A stretch of DNA of 64,000 bases from VXPW01 sp965115815 (GCA_965115815.1 OZ220465.1:2604001-2668000); one strand, 5' to 3'; shown: positions 17,014-26,063, counted from the stretch's first letter. Notes: generated by a model from the sequence alone, not told the origin. Program-made: numbers and translations.

Positions 17014-18408
17014 GTAGTACGGAAACGTTGAACTGACGATAGTATTCTGGCAGGATTTCCGTGTCGGTCCGTGTCGGCCCCGTGTCGGTGCGTGTCGGCA
17101 CGCGTGGTGCCCGATCGGTATGGCGCTCTCTGGTTCATCCCCACAGACCCGATGCCGAACGTGCAGGCGCTCACGCTCTCTTGGGGACCGGACGGATCCG
17201 GTCCCCGGGAACCGAGCCTGCCTGCAGGGGTTCGGCACGGGGACCGGAGCGGATCATGGCCAACCCTCAGGGCAGGAAGCTCGATCGAGTGCGCCTTTCG
17301 GCGTCGGAGCGCCGGGAGCTCCAGGCGATCGTCGACGGTACCGGAGCCGCCTAGCGTCGTCGTCGGGCGCAGATTCTCCTGATGGCGGACGAAGGGCGCG
17401 ACGGCGGCAAACTCCGGGATGTCGACATCGCGCGCGGCCTGGGCATCGGTGCTTCGACGGTCGAGCGTCTGCGCAAGCGCTGCGTTCTGGAGGGTCTGGA
17501 GGCCTCCCTCCGCCGCCGGGAGCAGGAGAACCGCCGACCGAAACTTCTGGACGGGGCGAAGGAGGCGAAGCTGGTGGCTTTGGCCTGTTCTTCCCCGCCC
17601 GAGGGCTGTGTCCGCTGGACACTGAAGCTGCTGGCTGGTCGTCGGATGGAGATGGAGATCGTCGAGAGCATTTCGAAGGAAACGGTACGGAAGACTCTGA
17701 AAAAAAGGAGATCCAGCCTTGGTTGAAGCATTACTGGTGCATTCCCCCGAGCCGCAACGCGCCGTTCGTGGCGGCGAGGGAGGAGGTACTGGATCCGTAC
17801 CAGCGGGATTTTGCCGAAAACGAGGTTTTGGTCTGCATGGATGAGACCCGTCGGCAGCAGACCAAGGAAACCCGCCTTCCCCGTCCCGTGCAGCCCGGGC
17901 AGCCGGAAATCGTCGACTACGAATACGAGCGAAACGGTACGGCCAATCTCTTCCTGGCGTTCGCGCCCAACGACAACTGGCGTACGGTGAAAGTCACCGA
18001 TCGGCGCACGGCGCGGGACTGGGCGCAGTTCATCCGGGAACTCGCGGACGATCACTTCCCCGGCAAGAAGATCGTACGGGTCATGGATAACCTGAACACG
18101 CACGGCCCCGCATCGTGGTATGAAGCCTTTGCACCCCGGGAGGCCATGCGAGTGCGAAAGCGGTTCGAGTTTCGGTACACGCCGAAGCACGGAAGCTGGC
18201 TCAACATGGCCGAGATCGAAATCGGCGCGTGGTCGCGACCGTGTCTTCGCCGGCGCATTCCCGATCGCGACACCATGCTGCGGGAGACCGCGGCGTGGGT
18301 CAAGCGCCGCAACACGGCCGGCGGTACTGTCGATTGGCGGTTCACGACGGCAGACGCCCGGGTGAAACTGAAGTCTCTATACCCAGCAATCCAATGATTC
18401 CGTACTAC
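17014..18408 (+). mobile_element. IS630-family insertion sequence, copy 2 (degraded)
   Basis: The 1395-bp element has the same terminal repeats as copy 1, in opposite orientation, flanked by TA at 17012-17013 and 18409-18410. It carries four GTGTCGG subterminal repeats (17057-17100), against three in copy 1. Copies 1 and 2 face outward from the RTX gene. The transposase has a nonsense codon, so movement would need help from another copy. Confidence 0.9.
17256..18397 (+). pseudogene. IS630 transposase with in-frame stop (copy 2)
   Basis: The same two-frame organisation as copy 1. Codon 33 is TAG at 17352-17354, where copy 1 has TGG (Trp), which truncates orfA before its HTH. An internal ATG at 17382 could restart translation of the rest of orfA. 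The A7 slippery run and orfB with its DDE residues (CMDET, MDNLNTH, GSWLNMAEIE) are kept to the stop at 18397. Confidence 0.85.
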
Positions 18409-18410
18409 TA

Positions 18411-19263
18411 GGGCCTGTTAACGCTATAGAGGCTTGAGGGCATCGACAATGAGTGCGAAGTGGATGAAGAAGGTGAAGACGACATCCAGCTTGTCGAATC
18501 TCGTGAAGACACGCCGAAATCGCTTGATCCTCCGAAACAGGCGCTCGACTTCATTGCGTTTCTTGTACAGTTCTCGGTCGTATTCCCACGGCGTGATCCG
18601 GTTGGCCTTCGGTGGGACCACGGGCTCCAGTCCCCGGCCTGCCACCAGTGTACGGGTTTCGTCCCCTTCCCAGGCCTTGTCCATCACCAGACCACGTGCG
18701 GTATCCGGCAATGCCATGCGGTGCAGCAACTTGCGCCCCTGGGGCCCGTCGCCCTCCTGTCCTCCGGACAAGGAAAACCCTACCGCGTTTCGATCCTTCG
18801 CAGCTACCCGATGAAGCTTGGTGGTCCAGCCCCCGCGCGACTTCCCGATAGCCTGAGCACCGTGCTTTTCGAGCGCTCCCGTACCGTCCGGGTGCACCTT
18901 CACCACGGTGCTGTCCAAGGACAGCACCTCGACCTTCACCCGCATGATCTCCAAGCGCTGCAACTCCGCAAACACCCGATCCAGGACGCCTTTCTTCGCC
19001 CAGCGGTTCATCCGGGTGTAGATGGTGTGCCCGTGGCCGAAGTGCGCCGGCAGCCCGCGCCACTTGCATCCCTGCTCGGCCACGTACAGAATCGCGTTGA
19101 GAACCGACAGATTACTGAGCAAGACATTGCCGCGGTGCTTCGGAAAGACATGAGCGATACGCTCGTACTGGGCTTGCGTGAGTTCCATGACCGGGAATCC
19201 TCTCTACGAACCAGGGATCCGGATTCTATCACATATTCTACCACATAATGCGTTAACAGGCCC
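18411..19263 (-). mobile_element. IS5-family (IS427-like) insertion sequence
   Basis: The 853-bp element has terminal inverted repeats GGGCCTGTTAACGC and is flanked by TA on both sides (18409-18410 and 19264-19265). It was inserted at the CTAG left at the right end of IS630 copy 2, so the two elements abut. Its right end coincides with the TAG stop of the ADP-ribosylglycohydrolase gene. Confidence 0.88.
18424..19188 (-). CDS. IS5-family transposase, 254 aa
   Basis: A single uninterrupted frame, whereas many IS427-group elements need a frameshift. The DDE residues are visible: SLDSTVVKVH, LVMDKAWEGDETR and YKKRNEVERLFRRIKRFRRV. The N-terminal DUF4096-like block is also present (GCKWRGLPAHFG). 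It looks intact and potentially active. Confidence 0.9.
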   Translation of the reverse strand: MELTQAQYERIAHVFPKHRGNVLLSNLSVLNAILYVAEQGCKWRGLPAHFGHGHTIYTRMNRWAKKGVLDRVFAELQRLEIMRVKVEVLSLDSTVVKVHPDGTGALEKHGAQAIGKSRGGWTTKLHRVAAKDRNAVGFSLSGGQEGDGPQGRKLLHRMALPDTARGLVMDKAWEGDETRTLVAGRGLEPVVPPKANRITPWEYDRELYKKRNEVERLFRRIKRFRRVFTRFDKLDVVFTFFIHFALIVDALKPL

Positions 19264-20366
19264 TAGGTCCGCTCGCTGCCCGGTGCGGTTCCGAAACCGG
19301 AGGTCCGAGGCCGAGGGGGTCCCCTCCCGCCTGCAGATGCCGCCAGCCGGTCGGCAAGGGACTCCATCGACACCCGCCCCGCCCGGACCTCGTCCACCCG
19401 GCGCCGCCAGTGTTCGGGAATGGCCGAAAGCCCAAATCTCGCACCCAGCACCGCCCCGACGATGGCACCGTTGGTATCCGTATCGCCGCCCGCCGCCACC
19501 ATTCGGCAAACGCCCGCTTCAAAGCCCTCGGCCTGCCAGTAGGCAAGCAGCGCTCCCTGCAGGGACAGCAGGGTACCGCCCATGCCGCGACCGTCGAACT
19601 CCAGTTCGTCCAGCGTCGAACGCGCCGCCCCACGGACCGCCTCCGTCACCGAAGACGGCGCTTCGGACCGATAGCCATACGGGCTCAGCACCGACCGGGC
19701 CGCCGCCACGCCGTCCCGTGCCGAGCGCAACAGATCGTCCGCGGACAGCATCTCGCCGCGCAGCGCGGCGGCCGTCGCCAGGTTCGCGATCGCGCAGGAC
19801 CAGCCGCAACGCCGGTCCCAGTGCGTCGACACGGCGGACACCACGCTCTCCCGCACCAGCCGATGCGGATCGTCGCGCCACCGGATCGCGAGGGGAGCGC
19901 AGCGCATCAGTGCGCCGTTTCCGGCCCGGCCGCCGTTCCAAGCCTGTCGCGACGCCTCGATGATGGACACGCCCCGCGGTTTCCGCACGACGGTTTCCCC
20001 GGCCCCGGCCCGCATGCATGCGAGCCGCTGCGGATCGGTGCCGCCATACAGGGTCAGCACCTCTGCGGTCAGCATGCCCATGCCCGACCCGTTCGTTTCC
20101 GCCCACCGCCAGAAGCGAAGGCCCAGCGCGTCCACATCCAGTCCCTCGGCGGCCTCAGCCGCCTCCGCGACCTCGATGGCCAACGCGAGATCATCGTCGT
20201 CGGGGCACCCGGAATCCGCGGCGATCTCCCGTACGCCGTCCGGATACCGACGAGCGATGCGCGCCTTCGAATCTCCCTCCATCGGGATTCCCAGCAGGTT
20301 CCCGACCGCGATTCCGGCCATCAGTCCCCGCGCCCGATCCCGGTCGATCCGATCGATGTCAGTCAT
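19263..20366 (-). CDS. ADP-ribosylglycohydrolase (DraG/ARH family), 367 aa
   Basis: The N-terminus GLMAGIAVGNLLGIPMEG and the metal-binding acidic patch PDDDDLALAIE are typical of ARH/DraG enzymes. So is the C-terminal GGDTDTNGAIVGA loop, which holds the second Mg2+ site. It would remove ADP-ribose from proteins, nucleic acids or small molecules. ATG 20366 overlaps the stop of the ARPP-1-like gene by 8 bp, so the two are cotranscribed and coupled. The TAG stop lies on the CTAG target used by the IS elements. The proline/arginine-rich last 20 residues are unusual. Confidence 0.88.
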   Translation of the reverse strand: MTDIDRIDRDRARGLMAGIAVGNLLGIPMEGDSKARIARRYPDGVREIAADSGCPDDDDLALAIEVAEAAEAAEGLDVDALGLRFWRWAETNGSGMGMLTAEVLTLYGGTDPQRLACMRAGAGETVVRKPRGVSIIEASRQAWNGGRAGNGALMRCAPLAIRWRDDPHRLVRESVVSAVSTHWDRRCGWSCAIANLATAAALRGEMLSADDLLRSARDGVAAARSVLSPYGYRSEAPSSVTEAVRGAARSTLDELEFDGRGMGGTLLSLQGALLAYWQAEGFEAGVCRMVAAGGDTDTNGAIVGAVLGARFGLSAIPEHWRRRVDEVRAGRVSMESLADRLAASAGGRGPPRPRTSGFGTAPGSERT

Positions 20367-21297
20367 GGTCACGGGTTCCGTTCTCGGGGTGTCTCGAAAA
20401 CGCCGCATGAATCACGGTGCCGTCCAGAACCAGCATCTGCCCGGTGACCGGTCCGGCCTGCGTGCGGTACTCCACCCCCAGGCCCACGCCCGGCACATCT
20501 CGCATGGGCTCCCGTACCGACCGCCGGGCGAACTCCATGGCCCGGTCGGCCGACAACGGCGTCGGGGCCGCCGGCTCTGGAGACGGCGGACCTTCCAGAT
20601 AGTGCGAGCGCACCAGCCGGCCCCAGTGCGCTGCGAGCAGATGCGGCGCGCCGAACAGGTCCATGGCCAGCATCTGCCCGCCGCGCGCGACCACCATGCC
20701 GCACTGGCCCGGCAGCGGCCCCCGTTCGACCAGTTCCCCGACGGCGTCCGCGCGGGCCGGATCCTGCCGGCAGGCCAGCTCCAGATCCGCAGCCGCCGAC
20801 GTATCGGACCTGACCACGGCGCGCGACAGCATGACGTCGACCTCGCGCCAGACTCGGTGCTGGTCGCCGGCGCGACCTTCCGCCATCCGGGCGCTCCGGG
20901 TGACGGCCGCGCGCTGCAGCGCCCGGATGCGGGCGGGTGCGAACGACTCGGAGCGGCGCCATGCCTGACGATCGCCCCAGCGGCCCTGCTCCAGGCAGCT
21001 CACGGGAATTTCGAGGCCGGAACCCGCCGCCACGAGCACCGTGGTATTGACGACACGGTTCTGCTTCCCGCCCAGGAAATGTTCGCCCTCGACCAGCAAC
21101 ACCGCCCGGTCCGTGGGATTGAACGCTCGCAGTGCCTGCACCGATTCGATCTCGAGCTCGTCCACCAGCAGCCCGGACGACTCCCCGGTGGCAATATCCG
21201 GCAACTCGCGGTTCGCCAGATAGACGGGAAAGAACGAAACGCCCAGCCGGGTGACCGGTGCCCCCACGGCGGCGATTTCAAGGTTTGGAACGGTCAT
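20359..21297 (-). CDS. ARPP-1/DUF6569-like protein, 312 aa
   Basis: It matches the pattern of the ARG-associated ARPP-1 family: an N-terminal beta-rich domain (ALRAFNPTDRAVLLVEGEHF, then GGKQNRVVNTTVLV) and a conserved cysteine segment (IPVSCLEQGRW). The middle is helical and a late block reads GQMLVLDGTVIHAAF. The assignment is from memory of that family. ARPP-1 proteins occur beside ADP-ribosylglycohydrolases, exactly as here, and are thought to act in ADP-ribose metabolism or conflict systems. A GGGGA ribosome site precedes ATG 21297, and the promoter region carries clear palindromes. Confidence 0.72.
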   Translation of the reverse strand: MTVPNLEIAAVGAPVTRLGVSFFPVYLANRELPDIATGESSGLLVDELEIESVQALRAFNPTDRAVLLVEGEHFLGGKQNRVVNTTVLVAAGSGLEIPVSCLEQGRWGDRQAWRRSESFAPARIRALQRAAVTRSARMAEGRAGDQHRVWREVDVMLSRAVVRSDTSAAADLELACRQDPARADAVGELVERGPLPGQCGMVVARGGQMLAMDLFGAPHLLAAHWGRLVRSHYLEGPPSPEPAAPTPLSADRAMEFARRSVREPMRDVPGVGLGVEYRTQAGPVTGQMLVLDGTVIHAAFSRHPENGTRDHD

Positions 21298-21304
21298 GAG
21301 TCCC

Positions 21305-21362
21305 CTTTCAGGGGTTATTGTCGGGAAGACAATATGGGGGCGGATTTCATATTGTCAAGCTG
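21305..21362 (-). promoter_or_regulatory. sigma70-like promoter overlapped by TATTGTC/GACAATA operators
   Basis: On the minus strand a consensus -35 (TTGACA) is followed after 18 bp by TATTGT as -10, upstream of the ARPP-1/ARG operon. Three half-sites overlap it. TATTGTC-N5-GACAATA is a 7-bp-arm palindrome at 21316-21334. A further ATATTGTC at 21349-21356 pairs with GACAATAT at 21328-21335 as a wider inverted repeat. A repressor bound here would cover both promoter boxes. The divergent Nudix/wHTH regulator is the obvious candidate, which is inference. Confidence 0.65.
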
Positions 21363-21725
21363 ACCATTTATGGCTTCTTCCAACCCCCGGATTCCGGGCA
21401 CGCCCGATGCCCGCAGGGCCCTCCGGACCGAATTCGGCAAGGTTTGCCGAATCAGCCCTGGCGCCCTTTCCTGCACGACCGGACTCCTCGGTCGGCACTA
21501 GCTGCAGGCGCTCGGGCTGATCCTCGAGGACGCGTTTGATCGGGATGTGGGCTTCCATACGGAGGAAGGTGCACCATCCGGAATTCATGCCCGCCCGAAA
21601 AAGGTCCCTCCATCTGACTCCAATACCTGAATCGGATCGTGGAGACAGCGAAGAATCCCGTTTTGGGGCGGGGATCGCCCGGTTTGACCGGAAATTCGCC
21701 GGAGGTTCGGGAACCTTCACGAGAA

Positions 21726-22400
21726 TGGCCCTGCGAGATGTCCTCCGCCCGCAGTCGGAACGGGGCCGGGTTGCGATCGAGACGAGCGATCTCGACGAAC
21801 ACTCGCGGGATGGCCTTCCGCCGATGCTGCGCCGGATTCCGCTCGTGCTCGCCGACCGGTCGGCCCGGGCCCGGCGGTTCGAGAGCCTGCAACAGGGGAT
21901 CCTTCCCGGAGTGCCCCACACGCAAGGGCGTCCCGGCAGGGAGCTGTAGACACGACGATCCCACGCTGCTGATCCAGCGGCGATCGGCGAGATTTTTCGG
22001 TCTGCGTCGCGCTGCAATCGTGCTGCCAAGGCTCCATCAGACCCTCTCGGCGCGAAAAATTGCGATCAAGGGGCGATCTGTGATGACGCAAGCCCCAACG
22101 CACTCGGATTCCGCGTCTCGGAATCAGCGTGGGATCACCGTGGAGCTGTCGAGGATCCTGGTGACGGGTCACCCGAAGCAGGGCTCGGGGCAGGACTTCG
22201 ATCCCCTGCACGACCTGGTGGACGGGCACGGGACGGTTCGGAAGTTTCCGGGGCAGACCTCCGGGACGACCCGCGGTACGGGGAGCGGACCGGGGTGGAC
22301 CACGCGAGCCTGCGGACGCCGGAGGTGCCGGGGAAGGGACCGCAGCGGATCGCGGAAAGCGGCCATGCGCGGGCAAGGAAGCGTAGAATGCCCGGTTTTG
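21726..22400 (+). pseudogene. decayed ISNCY-type transposase, split by a MITE
   Basis: The first part reads VAIETSDLDEHSRDGLPPML and ends GRPGREL, like the N-terminus of ISNCY transposases. After the 192-bp inserted element it resumes ELSRILVTGHPKQ and FDPLHDLVDGHGTVRKF. It then shifts frame at about 22260 and continues DPRYGERTGVDHASLRTPEV with AESGHARARK. The order and residues fit a single old transposase gene interrupted by an insertion and at least one frameshift. The family assignment is by eye. Confidence 0.5.
21951..22142. repeat. 192-bp inverted-repeat element (MITE family M9), copy 1
   Basis: The ends read CACGACGATCCCACGCTG and, inverted, CACGGTGATCCCACGCTG. The same element recurs at 45802-46173 and 62445-62639, in the opposite orientation. 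It is flanked by GAGCTGTAG and GAGCTGTCG, a 9-bp target duplication with one mismatch. It has no coding capacity and an unknown autonomous parent with 9-bp duplications. Confidence 0.8.
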
Positions 22401-22542
22401 GGAACCAACTCCGACAGGAACCCGCTCCATCGATCCACGCTCCGGTGATCGATCTCCGCTCCGCCCACCGGACCGATTGCTCGGTTCCTGCGGAAAACGG
22501 ATATGGTCGGATCAACCACGAGCCTGTCCGTGACGGCTGCCC

Positions 22543-23847
22543 ATGCAGGACCAGTGCGATCCAGAGACCGGCCCGCAGTTCGCGGTAGCCACCGAGACCG
22601 CGCTGTTCACCGTCGGTGAAGACGCGCTTGAAGTGCTGCTGATCGAACGCAGTGGCGATCCCTGCCGCGGGGTGTGGGCCCTGCCCTGCGGCTTCGTACG
22701 CCCGGACGAGACTCTGGAGGAGGCCGCGGCCCGCGGACTCGCGGAGGAAGCCGGGTTCGACGGAAGCGTCCGGCACCTGGAGCAACTGGCCGCCTATGGC
22801 CCTCCGGACCGCAGCCCGGGTCGGCGGGTCATCACCATCGCCTACTGGGCGGTCTGCGCGAGTCTGCCGGTTGCGCAGGGCAGCGGGAACGCCCGCGCCC
22901 GCCGCCTTGCACCGGTACCGCAAATCGAGACCGGTGCCGTCCCCCTCGCCTTCCCTCGTGCGCGGATCGTCCGCGATGCTGCGGAACGGATCCGTTCCGG
23001 GCTGGAGCACACGGCGCTCGCGGCCCGCTTCTGTCCACCGGCGTTCACCATCCGGGAACTCCGTCGGATCTACGAAACGATCTGGGACGTGTCCCTTGAT
23101 CCGGGCAACTTCCATCGCCACGTGCGGGAGAGCAGGCTGTTCCGCCCCTTCGACGGGGCGCCCGGACGGGACACCGATCATCTTCGCCTGCAGGGAACGG
23201 CCCGGACGAGCACCGGGGAACGCGCCGCACCGGACCGGGAAAGCAGGAAGCCCGCCGGAGCGCCCGCACCAAGCAAGGCACGGGATGCGCCTGCGCACTC
23301 CGGAACCCGGAGAGACCGGGCTGCGTCGGGCAAGGCCCTCCGAACCCGTGCCGCCGAGGTCGGGGAACGCAAGGAAAGCGCCGAATCGGTCACGCGGAGC
23401 CACGGATCGGATGTACCTGCGCAGGCCCTGACCGGGATGTACCGGGCCCTGCCGACAACGAACCGCGCGGCGTCGGCCCGGGAAGGCAAGGGGATCGACG
23501 CACCGGTCCGGCCAAGCCGGGAACCGGACGCACCTGCACAGATCAAGGTTCAGATGGACCGGGCCCTGTCAACGACCGGCCCCGCCGCATCGTTCCACGC
23601 CCGGCACGTCTTCCGGGCGCGCGCCGCACCGGTCAGGGAAAGCAGGTCCATCGCCATGCCGGTCGCGCACCGCCCGGAACCGGAGACGCCGGTCCGGCGA
23701 AGCAAACGGACTTCCCGCGGCCGGCCGGCGGGACTCTGGATGGTTCGGAACCCGGATTCCGACCGGCCGGCCGGGACCGGCCGGATGCTCGCCAGGCCGC
23801 GGCGCGCATCACGGCCCGGCCCTGCTTCTCCGGGCGAGGATCCGTGA
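22543..23847 (+). CDS. NrtR-like Nudix/winged-HTH regulator with long basic tail, 434 aa
   Basis: Residues 10-140 form a Nudix domain with box GFVRPDETLEEAAARGLAEE. Residues 155-210 form the NrtR-type winged helix (FCPPAFTIRELRRIYE, DPGNFHRHVRES). NrtR proteins bind ADP-ribose or related nucleotides and repress NAD or sugar-nucleotide genes. In this Nudix box the RE of the catalytic signature is RG, so hydrolysis is probably lost while ligand sensing remains. About 200 Arg/Pro/Ala-rich residues follow the HTH and contain degenerate repeats; this is absent from usual NrtR proteins (about 220-240 aa). It is divergent from the ARPP-1/ARG operon. Confidence 0.82.
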   Translation: MQDQCDPETGPQFAVATETALFTVGEDALEVLLIERSGDPCRGVWALPCGFVRPDETLEEAAARGLAEEAGFDGSVRHLEQLAAYGPPDRSPGRRVITIAYWAVCASLPVAQGSGNARARRLAPVPQIETGAVPLAFPRARIVRDAAERIRSGLEHTALAARFCPPAFTIRELRRIYETIWDVSLDPGNFHRHVRESRLFRPFDGAPGRDTDHLRLQGTARTSTGERAAPDRESRKPAGAPAPSKARDAPAHSGTRRDRAASGKALRTRAAEVGERKESAESVTRSHGSDVPAQALTGMYRALPTTNRAASAREGKGIDAPVRPSREPDAPAQIKVQMDRALSTTGPAASFHARHVFRARAAPVRESRSIAMPVAHRPEPETPVRRSKRTSRGRPAGLWMVRNPDSDRPAGTGRMLARPRRASRPGPASPGEDP

Positions 23848-24203
23848 AGGAAGGCCACGGCGGCCGGCGCGCAGGGATCGGGTGCGGTCGGACTCCGGGG
23901 CCGGCGGAGCTGCCCCACGGAGCGACCGCGACCATCGGATAGGCCGCCCGACCCCGGCCGCCATCGATGGGTTCCCGTGCCGGAAGCCGCCGACATCCTG
24001 CAGGCGCCCTGAACGGTGCCGGGCACGGTCGTCGGGCTCCGCGTCCGAAGCCGCAAGGGCGTGCGGCGGTCCGCGGCCACCGACGCGGAATCCGGTGACG
24101 TCCGCGCGCCGCTCGGTTACGATGGCGAGTCCGTCCGGATCCGCGGTCGTCATCGGCGCCCGGGTGGTGTGGCGGCCGCCCAGCACACGGGGACCCCGGA
24201 ACC
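23848..24203. other. intergenic region before the acyl-CoA cluster
   Basis: About 355 bp of very GC-rich sequence. I see no gene, RNA or repeat, and no convincing promoter. Confidence 0.4.
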
Positions 24204-25406
24204 ATGCTGCAATTCTCCGACCGAACCAACGACCTGCTGGAACGCCTCCATGCGTTCATGGACGAGCATGTCTATCCGAACGAAGCGAAGATGGATGCCC
24301 AGATCGCCGAGGGCGACCGCTGGTCCCACCCGCCACTCATGGACGAACTGAAGAGCCGGGCACGGCAGGCGGACCTATGGAACCTGTTCCTCCCCGAATC
24401 GGAATACGGGCCCGGCCTGTCCAACTTCGAATACGCGCCGCTGTGCGAGGTCATGGGGCGTTCCGAGCATGCACCCGAGATTTTCAACTGCTCCGCCCCG
24501 GACACGGGAAACATGGAAGCCCTCGCCCGCTACGGCACCCGGGCCCAGCAGGAGCGGTGGCTGGAGCCCCTGCTGGCCGGCGAGATCCGGTCTGCCTTCG
24601 CGATGACCGAACCCGATGTCGCATCCTCGGATGCCACCAACATCGAGTGCCGGATCGAACGCGACGGCGACGATTACGTCGTCAACGGCCGGAAATGGTG
24701 GACCTCGGGAGCGCTCTCGCCACGCTGCGAACTGCTGATCGTCATGGGCAAGACCGACCCGGGCAATCCGGACCGGCACCGGCAGCAGTCGATGGTGCTG
24801 GTGCCCCGACGCACCCCGGGCGTCACCGTGGTCCGCCACCTTCCGGTGTTCGGGTTCGACGATGCGCCGCACGGCCATGCCGAGGTCGGGTTCGAAGACG
24901 TGCGGGTTCCGGCCGATCACCTGCTGCTGGGCGCGGGACGCGGTTTCGAAATCGCGCAGGGACGCCTCGGGCCGGGGCGGATCCACCACTGCATGCGGCT
25001 CATCGGCCTGGCGGAACGGGCGCTGGAGAAGATGTGCAAGCGCGTGAAGTCGCGCGTGACCTTCGGTCGGCCGATCTCGGAACAGACCGTCACCCAGGAA
25101 CGGATCGCGGACGCGCGGATCGGCATCGATCAGGCGCGGCTTCTCGTGCTCCATGCGGCCTGGCGGATGGATACCGCAGGCAACAAGGAGGCACGAAAGG
25201 ACATCGCGATGATCAAGGTGGCCACGCCCCTGATGGCCTGCAAGGTGCTCGACTGGGCCATCCAGGCGCACGGCGGCGGCGGCGTCACTTCCGACTTCGG
25301 GCTGGCCTCGGCGTACGCCAGTGCCCGGGCCCTGCGGCTCGCCGACGGCCCCGACGAAGTCCACCGCAACCAGATCGCCAAGCTCGAACTCCGGCGCCAC
25401 AACTAG
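24204..25406 (+). CDS. acyl-CoA dehydrogenase, ACAD10/11-like, 400 aa
   Basis: This is a full-length flavoprotein of the acyl-CoA dehydrogenase superfamily. The substrate/FAD signature FAMTEPDVASSDATN lies near residue 133 and FAD-contacting WWTSGA near 170. The C-terminal IQAHGGGGVTSDFGLA is followed by RLADGPDEVHRNQIAKLEL at the end. The GxDEVH ending and overall length fit the ACAD10/ACAD11 and LvaC-like branch, which works with an APH-type kinase. Such a kinase is encoded 650 bp downstream. FAD-dependent oxidation or phosphate elimination on acyl-CoA is inferred. Confidence 0.88.
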   Translation: MLQFSDRTNDLLERLHAFMDEHVYPNEAKMDAQIAEGDRWSHPPLMDELKSRARQADLWNLFLPESEYGPGLSNFEYAPLCEVMGRSEHAPEIFNCSAPDTGNMEALARYGTRAQQERWLEPLLAGEIRSAFAMTEPDVASSDATNIECRIERDGDDYVVNGRKWWTSGALSPRCELLIVMGKTDPGNPDRHRQQSMVLVPRRTPGVTVVRHLPVFGFDDAPHGHAEVGFEDVRVPADHLLLGAGRGFEIAQGRLGPGRIHHCMRLIGLAERALEKMCKRVKSRVTFGRPISEQTVTQERIADARIGIDQARLLVLHAAWRMDTAGNKEARKDIAMIKVATPLMACKVLDWAIQAHGGGGVTSDFGLASAYASARALRLADGPDEVHRNQIAKLELRRHN

Positions 25407-25418
25407 TCGCGCACGACC

Positions 25419-26063
25419 ATGGAACGGAGGGTTCGCGCGCACCACCTGGCAGCGGCGGCGGTCCTGATGCTGATCATCGCTCTCGGAATCGCCGGGCATG
25501 CACTCGCGACCCTGGCGGGCGATGCGGCCGGGCAGACGGAAGTCCGGCTGGGCCTGCTCAGCCGCGTCCAGGGTCTCGCCCTCGAGCGTGCGGAACGGGA
25601 CGCGGCGGTTCATCGCGTCGCCAACCGCCTGCTGATGTCGGACACCTCGGTGGATGCGGGGGTCGCACGCGAGATCGTCGACGGGACTCGGGCGCTGGTC
25701 CGAAGGTACGCGGCGATGGACGCCTACCTGTCCGAAGTCGGTCACCGCCTGCCCGCCACCGAACGTTCGGCCGCCGCCGACCGGATCCGACAAATCCGGG
25801 AAGCCGCAGACGATGTCGCCGGCCGGGCCGAGCACCTGGCCAACGATCCGACCGATCCGGCCCGACTGGAGGCGGTGGCCGCGGCGACCCGCGCTCTGGG
25901 CACGGTCCTGTCCCGGACACGCTCGCACCTCGAAGGCACGCTCGAACGGGACCGCAACCGCATGATCGACGCCGCGCAGGGGACGATGCTCTGGTGCGCG
26001 TCGCTGGCCGTGGTCGCGCTGATCCTGGGGGGCGTGTCCCTGCGGAGGCGCGCCGTACCATGA
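25419..26063 (+). CDS. membrane-anchored helical-bundle protein, 214 aa
   Basis: An N-terminal hydrophobic segment (residues 11-32, AVLMLIIALGIAGHALA) and a C-terminal one (about 190-208, ASLAVVALILGGVSL) bracket a periplasmic-type alpha-helical region of some 150 residues. That region is rich in Ala, Arg and Asp heptads. This layout resembles four-helix-bundle sensor modules of chemoreceptors or histidine kinases, but no HAMP or kinase follows. ATG 25419 is 12 bp after the dehydrogenase stop, and its stop overlaps the next start (ATGA), so it is embedded in the operon. No specific family is recognised. Confidence 0.65.
   Translation: MERRVRAHHLAAAAVLMLIIALGIAGHALATLAGDAAGQTEVRLGLLSRVQGLALERAERDAAVHRVANRLLMSDTSVDAGVAREIVDGTRALVRRYAAMDAYLSEVGHRLPATERSAAADRIRQIREAADDVAGRAEHLANDPTDPARLEAVAAATRALGTVLSRTRSHLEGTLERDRNRMIDAAQGTMLWCASLAVVALILGGVSLRRRAVP

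Noticed and set aside
14291..19263. A true composite transposon carrying RTX and the IS5 element
   Set aside because: Each IS has its own TA duplication, so independent insertions explain the layout; composite movement is unproven.
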